From the NCBI GenBank assembly GCA_947598585.1, contig CANQFK010000007.1, forward strand, positions 1 to 60,889: DNA of 60,889 nucleotides, read 5' to 3'. Position numbers and translations under genes: made by a program. Numbering within the stretch: position 1 is the first letter of the stretch; every line of letters begins with the position of its first letter. Under the pieces are notes generated by a model. It was not told where the DNA came from. It saw only the letters and a program-made list of their open reading frames with translations, and did no database searches. Positions 55,677-60,889 of the stretch are shown piece after piece. This stretch comes from an uncultured Clostridia bacterium. Its GTDB lineage: Bacteria > Bacillota > Clostridia > Christensenellales > Pumilibacteraceae.

Positions 55677-56732
55677 ATGGACCCGATAAGAGAATTCAAA
55701 GAGGCAAAATACGGGCTTATGCTCCATTTCGGACTTTATTCGCTGCTCGGCGGCTGTTACAGAGGCAAACGCGGACCGCATTACGCCGAATGGATAGAGT
55801 GCATGATGCAGATCCCCAACGCCGAAATGGAAAAACTTGCGTCGATATTCGACCCCATATATTTCGACGCCGACGAAATATGCGAATTTGCATGTCGATG
55901 CGGCATGAAGTACATTGTTTTGACGGCAAAGCACCATGAGGGTTTTGCGCTGTTCCGTTCCCGCGCGGATAGGTTCAACGTCTTTGACGCTTCGCCGTTT
56001 AGGCGCGACATAGTGGGGGAACTTTCGGCGGCGTGCAAACGACACGGACTCAAATTCGGGATATATTATTCGCAGGTCATAGATTGGCACGAAAAGCACG
56101 GCGGCGGCTATAAGACCGATCCTGCGGGCGCGGCGGGCGTTTCCTGGGAAAACTCGTGGGACTTTCCCGACAAAAGCGAAAAAGATTACGAGATCTGCTT
56201 TTACAACAAGATCTTGCCGCAGATAAAGGAATTGATGACGGGTTACGGCGAAATATTTACCGCCTGGTTCGATATGCCGCTCGATTCCACTCAGCGACAC
56301 AGCAAGGAAATTTACGAGCTGGTCAAAAGTTTACAGCCGGATTGCCTTATAAATTCGCGTTTGGGCAACGGGATATACGACTATGTGTCCCTCGGCGACA
56401 ATGAGATCCCCGACGAATTACCCGATCCCGACGTTCAGACGAACGACTATAATGATATATGGGGTGCGAAAAGATCGCCGTACGGGCTTTACGAATCAGC
56501 TTGCACGCTCAACAGCTCGTGGGGTTATACGACGGCTTATACCGATTGGAAAAGCCCCGAACAGATCCTCGCCACAAGGCTCAAACTCGAAAAGACGGGC
56601 ATAAACTATCTTATCAATATCGGACCCGATCACCTCGGACGATTGCCCGTTCAGGCGACCGAGATCCTGGAAACGGTTCAGCAAGAATATCTTAAAAGAT
56701 CCGATCGTGTTGACAAATGCGCGCGAAAATGA
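55677..56732 (+). CDS. GH29 alpha-L-fucosidase, intracellular
   Basis: This 351-residue TIM-barrel glycosidase begins EAKYGLMLHFGLYS and has the family motif VLTAKHHEGFALF (81-93), IYYSQVIDWH and TAWFDMP with the likely nucleophile Asp199. The acid/base residue is not clear, as is usual in GH29. No signal peptide, so it works on imported oligosaccharides. The start at 55677 has AGAGGT upstream; the longer frame from 55635 overlaps nagA. Last gene of the amino-sugar operon. It lacks the C-terminal beta-sandwich of larger GH29 enzymes. Confidence 0.92.
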   Translation: MDPIREFKEAKYGLMLHFGLYSLLGGCYRGKRGPHYAEWIECMMQIPNAEMEKLASIFDPIYFDADEICEFACRCGMKYIVLTAKHHEGFALFRSRADRFNVFDASPFRRDIVGELSAACKRHGLKFGIYYSQVIDWHEKHGGGYKTDPAGAAGVSWENSWDFPDKSEKDYEICFYNKILPQIKELMTGYGEIFTAWFDMPLDSTQRHSKEIYELVKSLQPDCLINSRLGNGIYDYVSLGDNEIPDELPDPDVQTNDYNDIWGAKRSPYGLYESACTLNSSWGYTTAYTDWKSPEQILATRLKLEKTGINYLINIGPDHLGRLPVQATEILETVQQEYLKRSDRVDKCARK

Positions 56733-56738
56733 TATTAT
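56710..56738 (+). promoter_or_regulatory. promoter of the rhodanese-TtcA gene
   Basis: TTGACA (56710-56715) and TATTAT (56733-56738) have 17-bp spacing. It overlaps the end of the fucosidase gene and leaves a leader of only about 4 nt. Confidence 0.75.
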
Positions 56739-56748
56739 ATAAATTACC

Positions 56749-57867
56749 ATGCGAGAAATGAACGTAGATGAACTCGATACAGCAGATATTGTTATAATAG
56801 ACGTAAGAGATGAATACGCCTATCTTTACGGTCATATCCCGAACTCGATAAATATCCCCGTGGACAAGGTGTTCGCGGCGGACCTGCCCAAAGGGAAAAA
56901 ACTCGTAGTTTGTTGCAGAAGCGGAGTTATAAGCGGCGAGATCGCGGAGGCGCTTTGCGAAATGGGCTATGACGCTTACGATCTCAAAGGCGGTTATGTG
57001 GAATGGCTACGACGGAAAATAGAGCGCGCCGACGACGACGTTGCCGCGAGGGTGGAGGAGAGCATTCGCAAAAAATTCCATAAGCAGTTGTTCGGCAAGT
57101 TCGCCAAGGGGATAGTCAATTACGAACTCATAAAACCTCACGACAAGATCGCCGTTTGCATTTCGGGCGGAAAAGACTCGATGCTTATGGCAAAACTCTT
57201 TCAGGAGATAAAAAAGCACAATAAATTCGAATTTGACCTCGTGTTTTTGGTCATGGATCCCGGTTACAGCCCCGAAAACAGAGAGATCGTCGAACGCAAT
57301 GCAAGGCTTCTTAACATTCCCATTACGGTTTTCAAGACGGACATATTCGAAAACGTCTATAATATCCAAAGATCGCCTTGCTATGTCTGCGCCCGAATGC
57401 GTCGCGGGCACCTTTATAACAAGGCGAAAGAACTCGGTTGCAACAAGATCGCGCTCGGTCATCACTATGACGACGTTATCGAAACTATACTTATGGGCAT
57501 GCTTTTCGGCGGTCAGGTCCAGACCATGATGCCTAAACTGAAAAGCACCAATTTCGAGGGCATGGAACTCATTCGCCCCATGTATCTTATACGCGAGGAC
57601 GATATCAAGGCGTGGCGCGACTATAACGATCTGAAATTCATTCAATGCGCCTGCAAATTTACCGACACCTGCACTTCGGAGGCTTGCAAAACTTCCAATA
57701 CGGGCTCCAAACGCAAGCAGGTGAAAGAACTTATCGCTCGCCTCGCCGCGGAGGATCCCGAGATAGAACAGAACATCTTCAAAAGCGTCGAAAACGTCAA
57801 CCTCTCCACCGTGATCGCCTACAAGGATAAGGAGGGGATAAGGCATTTCTTTGCCGATGAGTATTGA
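56749..57867 (+). CDS. rhodanese-TtcA fusion, tRNA thiolation enzyme
   Basis: In the 372 residues, 1-92 form a rhodanese domain with active-site Cys56 in VVCCRSGV, which carries sulfur as persulfide. Residues 105-372 form a TtcA-like PP-loop ATPase: SGGKDS (139-144), CYVC (C211, C214), GHHYDD near 238 and further Cys at C300/C302, which match the 4Fe-4S ligands of TtcA. TtcA makes 2-thiocytidine at position 32 of tRNA. The fused rhodanese would deliver sulfur directly, replacing a separate carrier. No ribosome site precedes ATG 56749 or the ATG at 56758. Confidence 0.88.
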   Translation: MREMNVDELDTADIVIIDVRDEYAYLYGHIPNSINIPVDKVFAADLPKGKKLVVCCRSGVISGEIAEALCEMGYDAYDLKGGYVEWLRRKIERADDDVAARVEESIRKKFHKQLFGKFAKGIVNYELIKPHDKIAVCISGGKDSMLMAKLFQEIKKHNKFEFDLVFLVMDPGYSPENREIVERNARLLNIPITVFKTDIFENVYNIQRSPCYVCARMRRGHLYNKAKELGCNKIALGHHYDDVIETILMGMLFGGQVQTMMPKLKSTNFEGMELIRPMYLIREDDIKAWRDYNDLKFIQCACKFTDTCTSEACKTSNTGSKRKQVKELIARLAAEDPEIEQNIFKSVENVNLSTVIAYKDKEGIRHFFADEY

Positions 57868-57958
57868 CGTCAAGGCAATGCGCTTGCCCGCCGATTAGCG
57901 TAACGAAAATATTCGGAAAAACTTTGCCATTATTTTGTTGCAAAACGGCTAAAAACAC

Positions 57959-57987
57959 TTGATTTTTCTTTTTGTTTACTATATAAT
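57959..57987 (+). promoter_or_regulatory. promoter upstream of the tRNA-Thr array
   Basis: TTGATT (57959-57964) and TATAAT (57982-57987) have 17-bp spacing. The predicted start near 57994 is 4 bases before the first GCTGTTG (57998) of the array and 342 bases before the intact tRNA. Confidence 0.75.
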
Positions 57988-57997
57988 GATTATCGTT

Positions 57998-58335
57998 GCT
58001 GTTGTGCGGTCTGCCGAATGTTCGCGCCTGCGACGATTTAATTCGCAAAATATGCAGTTGTGGCACAGTCGACCACGTCCTTGGTAAGGACGAGGTCGAG
58101 GCAGTCGAAATCAAACAAAATATTGCAGTTGTGACACAGTCGGACCACGTCCTTAGTAAGGAGTAGGTCGAGAGATTAAAAATGCAAATATGCTGTTGTG
58201 GCTCAGTAGGACCACGTCCTTGGTAAGGAATGGGGTCGAGGCAGTCGAAATCAAACAAAATATGCTGTTGTGGCACAGTAGGACCACGTCCTTGGTAAGG
58301 AATGGGGTCGAGGCAGTCGAAATCAAACAAAATAT
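57998..58335 (+). repeat. tandem decayed tRNA-Thr-like units
   Basis: Four clear units begin at 58054, 58125, 58192 and 58264 (periods 71, 67, 72, then 72 to the intact tRNA). Each has the acceptor 5' strand GC(T/A)GTTG, a shortened D-arm GGC(T/A)CAGT(A/C)GGACC, the anticodon arm GTCCTTGGTAAGGA (TTAGTAA in the second) and then GGTCGAGGCAGTCGAAATC plus an A-rich linker instead of a T-arm and acceptor 3' strand. A fifth, very worn unit may begin at 57998. The two units nearest the tRNA differ at one base. The D-arm loss creates an alternative GGAC-CAC-GTCC hairpin. None can form a cloverleaf. Confidence 0.88.
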
Positions 58336-58411
58336 GCTGTTGTGGCTCAGTCGGTAGAGCACGTCCTTGGTAAGGACGAGGTCACGGGTTCAAATCCCGT
58401 CAACAGCTCCA
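58336..58411 (+). tRNA. tRNA-Thr, anticodon GGT
   Basis: The cloverleaf is complete: acceptor GCTGTTG/CAACAGC, D-arm GCTC...GAGC, anticodon stem CGTCC/GGACG around loop TTGGTAA (anticodon GGT, Thr), T-arm ACGGG/CCCGT with TTCAAAT, discriminator T and encoded CCA (58409-58411). Confidence 0.96.
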
Positions 58412-58418
58412 TAAACAG

Positions 58419-58442
58419 AAGGCACTTTCTTGGTGCCTTTTA
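58419..58442 (+). terminator. terminator of tRNA-Thr, also copy 1 of a 24-bp direct repeat
   Basis: AAGGCAC pairs with GTGCCTT around TTTCTTG, then T-rich sequence. The identical 24 bases, loop included, recur at 59891-59914. Confidence 0.9.
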
Positions 58443-58512
58443 ATTTTTTTCTTTTTCCGTTGCCGTTATATAGTTGGGTAGCGGAAATTCAAATTTTAAA
58501 AATTTTCTGCGA

Positions 58513-58719
58513 TCAGTTTTCGATGCCCGCAAGATAGTCGATAGATACGCCGAAATATTTTGCCATTATTATCAGTTTTGAAAGAGTGGGTTCGCATTCT
58601 CCGCGTTCCCATAGACTTATTATCGATTTGCCAACGTCGAGTTCTTTTGCGAGCTGAATTTGTCCTATGTGTTTTTCTTGTCTGAGTTCTTTTAATCGTT
58701 CCGCAAATAAATTGTCCAT
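58513..58719 (-). CDS. XRE-family helix-turn-helix repressor
   Basis: This 68-residue protein is a single HTH domain (LKELRQEKHIGQIQLAKELD, then VGKSIISLWERGECEP) of the Cro/C1 type, ending SIDYLAGIEN. The start at ATG 58719 is preferred; the in-frame ATG at 58737 lies inside a palindrome that is a likely operator. It is divergent from the three-gene cassette at 58800, with two TCCCA-N6-TGGGA sites between them, so it probably represses itself and the cassette. Such switches are common in phage and mobile elements. Confidence 0.9.
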   Translation of the reverse strand: MDNLFAERLKELRQEKHIGQIQLAKELDVGKSIISLWERGECEPTLSKLIIMAKYFGVSIDYLAGIEN

Positions 58720-58726
58720 ATAAATA

Positions 58727-58782
58727 TTTTCCCACAATTATGGGAAAATTGCTTGACTTCCCAGAATAATGGGAGTTATAAT
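58727..58782 (+). promoter_or_regulatory. promoter with two XRE operators
   Basis: TTGACT (58753-58758) and TATAAT (58777-58782) with 18-bp spacing face the cassette. Operator 1 is TTTTCCCA-N6-TGGGAAAA (58727-58748); operator 2 is TCCCA-N6-TGGGA (58759-58774), exactly between -35 and -10. Centres are 29 bp apart. Confidence 0.8.
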
Positions 58783-58799
58783 GTTTAAGGAGGTGACAT

Positions 58800-58997
58800 A
58801 TGAAATGTTACATTTGCGGCGGAAAAGCCGATATGGAAACTACAACCGATCTTCCGATATGCCATAGTTGCGCGGAAGAAAAAGGATATGTCGTTTGTAC
58901 CGAGATAGGTAAGGTAATAGCCAAGGGCAATTTCAATTGTGACTATGTTTGCAGTGATTGCTATGTTAAAGACGAAATAAGGAGACAAAGAAAATGA
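58800..58997 (+). CDS. small cysteine-rich protein (zinc-ribbon-like)
   Basis: The 65-residue protein has CxxC (3, 6), ICHSC (21, 24), Cys33, Cys47 and CxxC (51, 54), enough for two metal sites, and a basic tail RRQRK. No family was recognised. AAGGAGGTG lies 5 bp before the ATG. The stop overlaps the next start (ATGA). First gene of the XRE-controlled cassette. Confidence 0.75.
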   Translation: MKCYICGGKADMETTTDLPICHSCAEEKGYVVCTEIGKVIAKGNFNCDYVCSDCYVKDEIRRQRK

Positions 58998-59254
58998 GCA
59001 AAAACCCCAAATTTACAGAGTTAATTTCGCTTTTCGAATCGAACACGGATTTTTCGCTGACGGAAGAACAGTATGAGGAAATGACTGGAGCGCCTTTGCC
59101 GAAAGAAACAAATTATCTTTTGAAAAAATCTGCGGTGGCAAAAAGAGCCGTAGAGCATGGATTTCAACTGGTTTTGAATGAAAGAACAATTTCGTTCAAA
59201 AAGATAAACCGACAAGGAGAAAGAATATGGAAAACAAAGAAATTAAAAGCGTAA
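58994..59254 (+). CDS. small basic protein of unknown function
   Basis: The 86-residue protein has an acidic first third (SLTEEQYEEMTGAPLP) and a basic second half ending WKTKKLKA, predicted helical. It overlaps the preceding gene by 4 bp and the next by 28 bp, so the three are translated together. I do not recognise a family. The size and switch context would suit a regulator or DNA/RNA-binding accessory protein, but this is a guess. Confidence 0.65.
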   Translation: MSKNPKFTELISLFESNTDFSLTEEQYEEMTGAPLPKETNYLLKKSAVAKRAVEHGFQLVLNERTISFKKINRQGERIWKTKKLKA

Positions 59255-59850
59255 TAAAAGCAATTATATCAAAACATGTGAGACAAAGTGGAATATGGAT
59301 ACGCGGTGTAATATTATTTGTATTAGCTTCAGGTGCGTATATGCCTACTATTATAATAAATGGGGGTCTATCGGTGCCATTATATATGATAGTAACTTTA
59401 GCAACTACGGGACTATTCTTGCTTTTGTGGTTTGCGATCTTTAACCGAAAAAGAAAATTGACGGAACTTACTGTGTCTGAAAAGGAAATCGTCGGATCTT
59501 ATACCGGATTTATTCCTTTTGCAAAAATTATGCTCAGAATGCCAATCGAAAAAGTTGATAATGTTGCTGCTGTAAACAGTATTTTTGACTTTTTTACCGG
59601 TAAAAAGATTCGTATCGCTTCGGCATCGGGAGTGATTAAAATTCGATACGTTCTTAATGCCGATGAGGTGGTTGCATTTATTTCGGCGGCTATCGAACAA
59701 GCAAAAAAAAGGCAGGCTTTTATGGGGCAGTCTACTCCTCAAAACGATATGGCGGAGAGCCTGAAAAAACTTGCCGAACTTCGTGATTCGGGAATAATTA
59801 CCGAAGAAGAATTTAATCAAAAGAAAAGTGAATTATTGAGCAAAATGTAG
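59227..59850 (+). CDS. membrane protein with PH-like and SHOCT domains
   Basis: This 207-residue protein has two membrane helices (about 24-44 and 51-72). A bacterial PH-like domain follows (about 78-155; LTVSEKEIVGSY ... IEKVDNVAAVNSIFDFFTGKKIRI shown by its ends, then VIKIRYVLNADEVVAFI). It ends in a C-terminal SHOCT motif (AESLKKLAELRDSGIITEEEF). SHOCT tails mediate oligomerisation in many bacterial proteins. AAGGAG precedes the ATG inside the upstream gene. Third gene of the cassette; function unknown. Confidence 0.82.
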   Translation: MENKEIKSVIKAIISKHVRQSGIWIRGVILFVLASGAYMPTIIINGGLSVPLYMIVTLATTGLFLLLWFAIFNRKRKLTELTVSEKEIVGSYTGFIPFAKIMLRMPIEKVDNVAAVNSIFDFFTGKKIRIASASGVIKIRYVLNADEVVAFISAAIEQAKKRQAFMGQSTPQNDMAESLKKLAELRDSGIITEEEFNQKKSELLSKM

Positions 59851-59890
59851 AAATTAAGTAAGTCTTTTCGTTCACTAAGGACAAAAATAA

Positions 59891-59914
59891 AAGGCACTTT
59901 CTTGGTGCCTTTTA
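59891..59914 (+). terminator. terminator of the cassette, copy 2 of a 24-bp direct repeat
   Basis: It is the same hairpin, loop and T run as at 58419-58442, 1472 bp away. From here to 60010 nothing else is visible. Confidence 0.88.
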
Positions 59915-60010
59915 TTTTGTATCGGCATAAAAATAATTTTTATCGAAATGGCGCAAGATATTAAATCATCGTTGGTCGCAAATCGACCATCTATCTGTTC
60001 AATTGCTCAA

Positions 60011-60405
60011 TCAGTAACGTTCTGTAAATTCAACGGGTGTAAGAATTTCGGGATGATCGACATCGGTATCCGTAAAATCTTTATCGCCTGAAATAAGGAC
60101 GTCGACGTTTTCTATTATAGCGGTATAAAGAATGGGGTAGTCTTTTTTATCGCGAATTTTGAATAACCCCTCTTTTATTTCTGAGGGAGTGTATACAAGA
60201 TCGAATGATAATTTAGACAAGAATAAGTCGATATCTTTGGATCTGTTTGGCAGCTTTCTGCGAATTACGCTTTTAAGTTCGTCAACAACGTAGGACGGTA
60301 TGACAAGTTCATAAAGCAAAAGGCATTTATGTAACGCTTTGGCAGCTTTGCATCGGGGAATAGAATAGCCGAAAATAATACGTTTGTGTCTACCATAACG
60401 CGCAT
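60011..60405 (-). pseudogene. PIN-domain toxin broken by a frameshift
   Basis: The C-terminal reading frame (to 60011) encodes a PIN domain: SYVVDELKSVIRRKLP, KDYPILYTAIIENVDVLISGDKDF. The true N-terminus MRVMVDTNVLFSAILFPD, with the first catalytic Asp, is in another frame from ATG 60405, which has AGAGGTG 7 bp upstream. The frames join at the AAA at 60347-60349: one extra A there would give ...FPDAKAAKALHKCLL..., a normal PIN protein. So a single base has been lost from an A run, or there is a sequencing error. The alternative continuous frame from GTG 60415 reads as basic nonsense before the join. Intact PIN toxins are Mg2+-dependent RNases paired with AbrB-type antitoxins. Confidence 0.85.
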
Positions 60406-60411
60406 ATAATG

Positions 60412-60660
60412 TCACCTCTCGCTTTTGAGAAAGGCGGCGACATCGGATTCGTCACGGATCCCTAACTTTTCGGCTTCGCCCTCGAAAGCGGTCTGAACTT
60501 CTTTTAAGGCAAGCATGGAAGAATTGGCGATATACACTCGTCCTGTTTTTTCGTCAAGGACAAATGCGACTTTGCTACCTTCGGGCAAGTTCAGATATTT
60601 GCGCAGTTCAATGGGAATGGTGACTTGACCTTTTGAAGATATCCTTGTGATTTCTACCAT
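60412..60660 (-). CDS. AbrB/SpoVT-type antitoxin
   Basis: This 82-residue protein has an N-terminal swapped-hairpin AbrB domain, RISSKGQVTIPIELRKYLNL (shown in part: KGQVTIPIELR, LPEGSKVAFVLD), and a C-terminal acidic helix (KEVQTAFEGEAEKLG) that would bind the toxin. It is 7 bp from the PIN toxin start and transcribed with it. The promoter carries a perfect inverted repeat, fitting autoregulation. AGGTG precedes the ATG. It looks intact although the toxin is broken. Confidence 0.9.
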   Translation of the reverse strand: MVEITRISSKGQVTIPIELRKYLNLPEGSKVAFVLDEKTGRVYIANSSMLALKEVQTAFEGEAEKLGIRDESDVAAFLKSER

Positions 60661-60671
60661 AATAACACCTC

Positions 60672-60735
60672 ACTATAAGTAAAGATTATTTTACTTTCTT
60701 TACTTATAGTATATACCTCAATCGGAAAAAAGTCA
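60672..60735 (-). promoter_or_regulatory. promoter and operator of the antitoxin-toxin pair
   Basis: On the minus strand TTGACT (60735-60730) and TATACT (60712-60707) have 17-bp spacing. CTATAAGTAAAG (60672-60683) and CTTTACTTATAG (60697-60708) are a perfect 12-bp inverted repeat with 13-bp spacer, starting at the -10 box and covering the predicted start. Confidence 0.85.
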
Positions 60736-60780
60736 AGCACAAAAAAAAAGAAAAAAGGTAAAAAAAGATAGGGAAAACAG

Positions 60781-60810
60781 TTGACAAGTGGTGTGGGAGT
60801 ATGGTAATAT
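60781..60810 (+). promoter_or_regulatory. promoter facing out of the window
   Basis: TTGACA (60781-60786) and TAATAT (60805-60810) have 18-bp spacing. The predicted start is about 60817. The preceding 60 bp are A-rich. Confidence 0.7.
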
Positions 60811-60816
60811 ACATAA

Positions 60817-60889
60817 GCTGTCCCGAAAGAGACGGCGCCGTAAGAAGAGTGTACAGGCAGTGCCGAGGGAGGCAAACGCTGTATGCGGA
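60817..60889 (+). ncRNA. 5' end of an unidentified RNA or leader, cut by the window
   Basis: Sequence after the promoter is GC-rich with short self-complementary parts (GTCcc...GAC, GGCGCC, GTGCC...GGCA) and no start codon with a ribosome site, unlike the AT-rich coding leaders nearby. It may be a riboswitch leader or a non-coding RNA. I could not match it to a known class. Confidence 0.35.

Noticed and set aside
57797-58330. 177-codon minus-strand repeat protein
   Set aside because: The repeats are the antisense of the tRNA-like units; no promoter or ribosome site.
58020-58335. T-box riboswitch reading of the region before tRNA-Thr
   Set aside because: The T-box core sequence and an antiterminator are missing, and the units are plainly copies of the adjacent tRNA.
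58054-58335. CRISPR array
   Set aside because: Period and partial conservation might suggest it, but the whole unit is repeated, there are no unique spacers, and the units match the tRNA.

Overview
The window looks like a chromosomal segment of a low-to-mid GC, anaerobic Bacillota, most likely an uncultured Clostridia-type gut lineage. The evidence is the S10-spc-alpha ribosomal block with the map / KOW protein / infA / rpmJ order, a zinc-type S14, DUF1292 next to aspS, a monomeric group-B type [FeFe] hydrogenase, biosynthetic-type glutamate dehydrogenase, and strong Shine-Dalgarno and sigma-A (TTGACA-17-TATAAT) signals. Assignment below class level is not possible by eye. There is no rRNA, no CRISPR array, no recognisable transposase and no prophage.

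Layout. 1-2.3 kb: a candidate structured RNA, then a zinc-ribbon lipoprotein, a small membrane protein and a secreted protein. 2.3-7.2 kb: a Mn-type CDF exporter, aspS with a DUF1292 gene, and a repeat-containing lipoprotein. 7.4-10.1 kb: a zinc/cadmium efflux module with an SmtB-like repressor, a free-standing HMA protein and a P1B ATPase, with operators before the repressor gene and before the HMA gene. 10.1-12.0 kb: two tandem paralogous small proteins and a C39-like cysteine-protease-fold protein. 12.0-17.3 kb: a hairpin-rich spacer, gyrB and gyrA, with an 82-bp tandem duplication of the gyrA 3' end. 17.4-21.1 kb (minus strand): licD, an opine dehydrogenase, and a cytidylyltransferase fused to a CobD/HisC-like PLP enzyme. 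21.4-27.8 kb: a flippase-like membrane protein, a ZIP transporter, marR-cysS, cls and mscL. 28.0-43.8 kb: about 30 translation and secretion genes from rpsJ to rplQ. 43.8-49.0 kb: DUF3737 protein with a MalY-type C-S lyase, the hydrogenase, and gdhA. 49.1-56.7 kb: a six-gene operon (cutC, transglutaminase-like protein, nagB, ROK-like kinase, nagA, GH29 fucosidase) that fits cytoplasmic breakdown of fucosylated GlcNAc compounds. 56.7-57.9 kb: a rhodanese-TtcA fusion. 58.0-58.4 kb: tRNA-Thr(GGT) preceded by decayed tandem tRNA-like units. 58.4-60.9 kb: an accessory cassette with an XRE switch and small proteins, an AbrB antitoxin with a frameshifted PIN toxin, and the start of an unidentified RNA.

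The strongest candidate for an undescribed system is the licD / opine dehydrogenase / cytidylyltransferase-PLP fusion operon. Read together, its domains suggest that the cell makes a phosphorylated amino alcohol, activates it with CTP, may modify its amine by opine-type reductive condensation, and transfers it to a surface glycan. Second is the tRNA-Thr array: one intact gene behind four clear and one very decayed tRNA-like unit, with the sigma-A promoter still sitting in front of the oldest unit. Third is the transglutaminase-like protein, with one intact and one apparently dead domain, inside the GlcNAc/fucose operon. The [FeFe] hydrogenase and the KOW gene start exactly where transcription is predicted to start, which suggests leaderless translation.

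All calls were made by reading sequence and translations. Family names rest on visible motifs and no search was run. Promoters are -35/-10 pattern matches and start sites are inferred from them.
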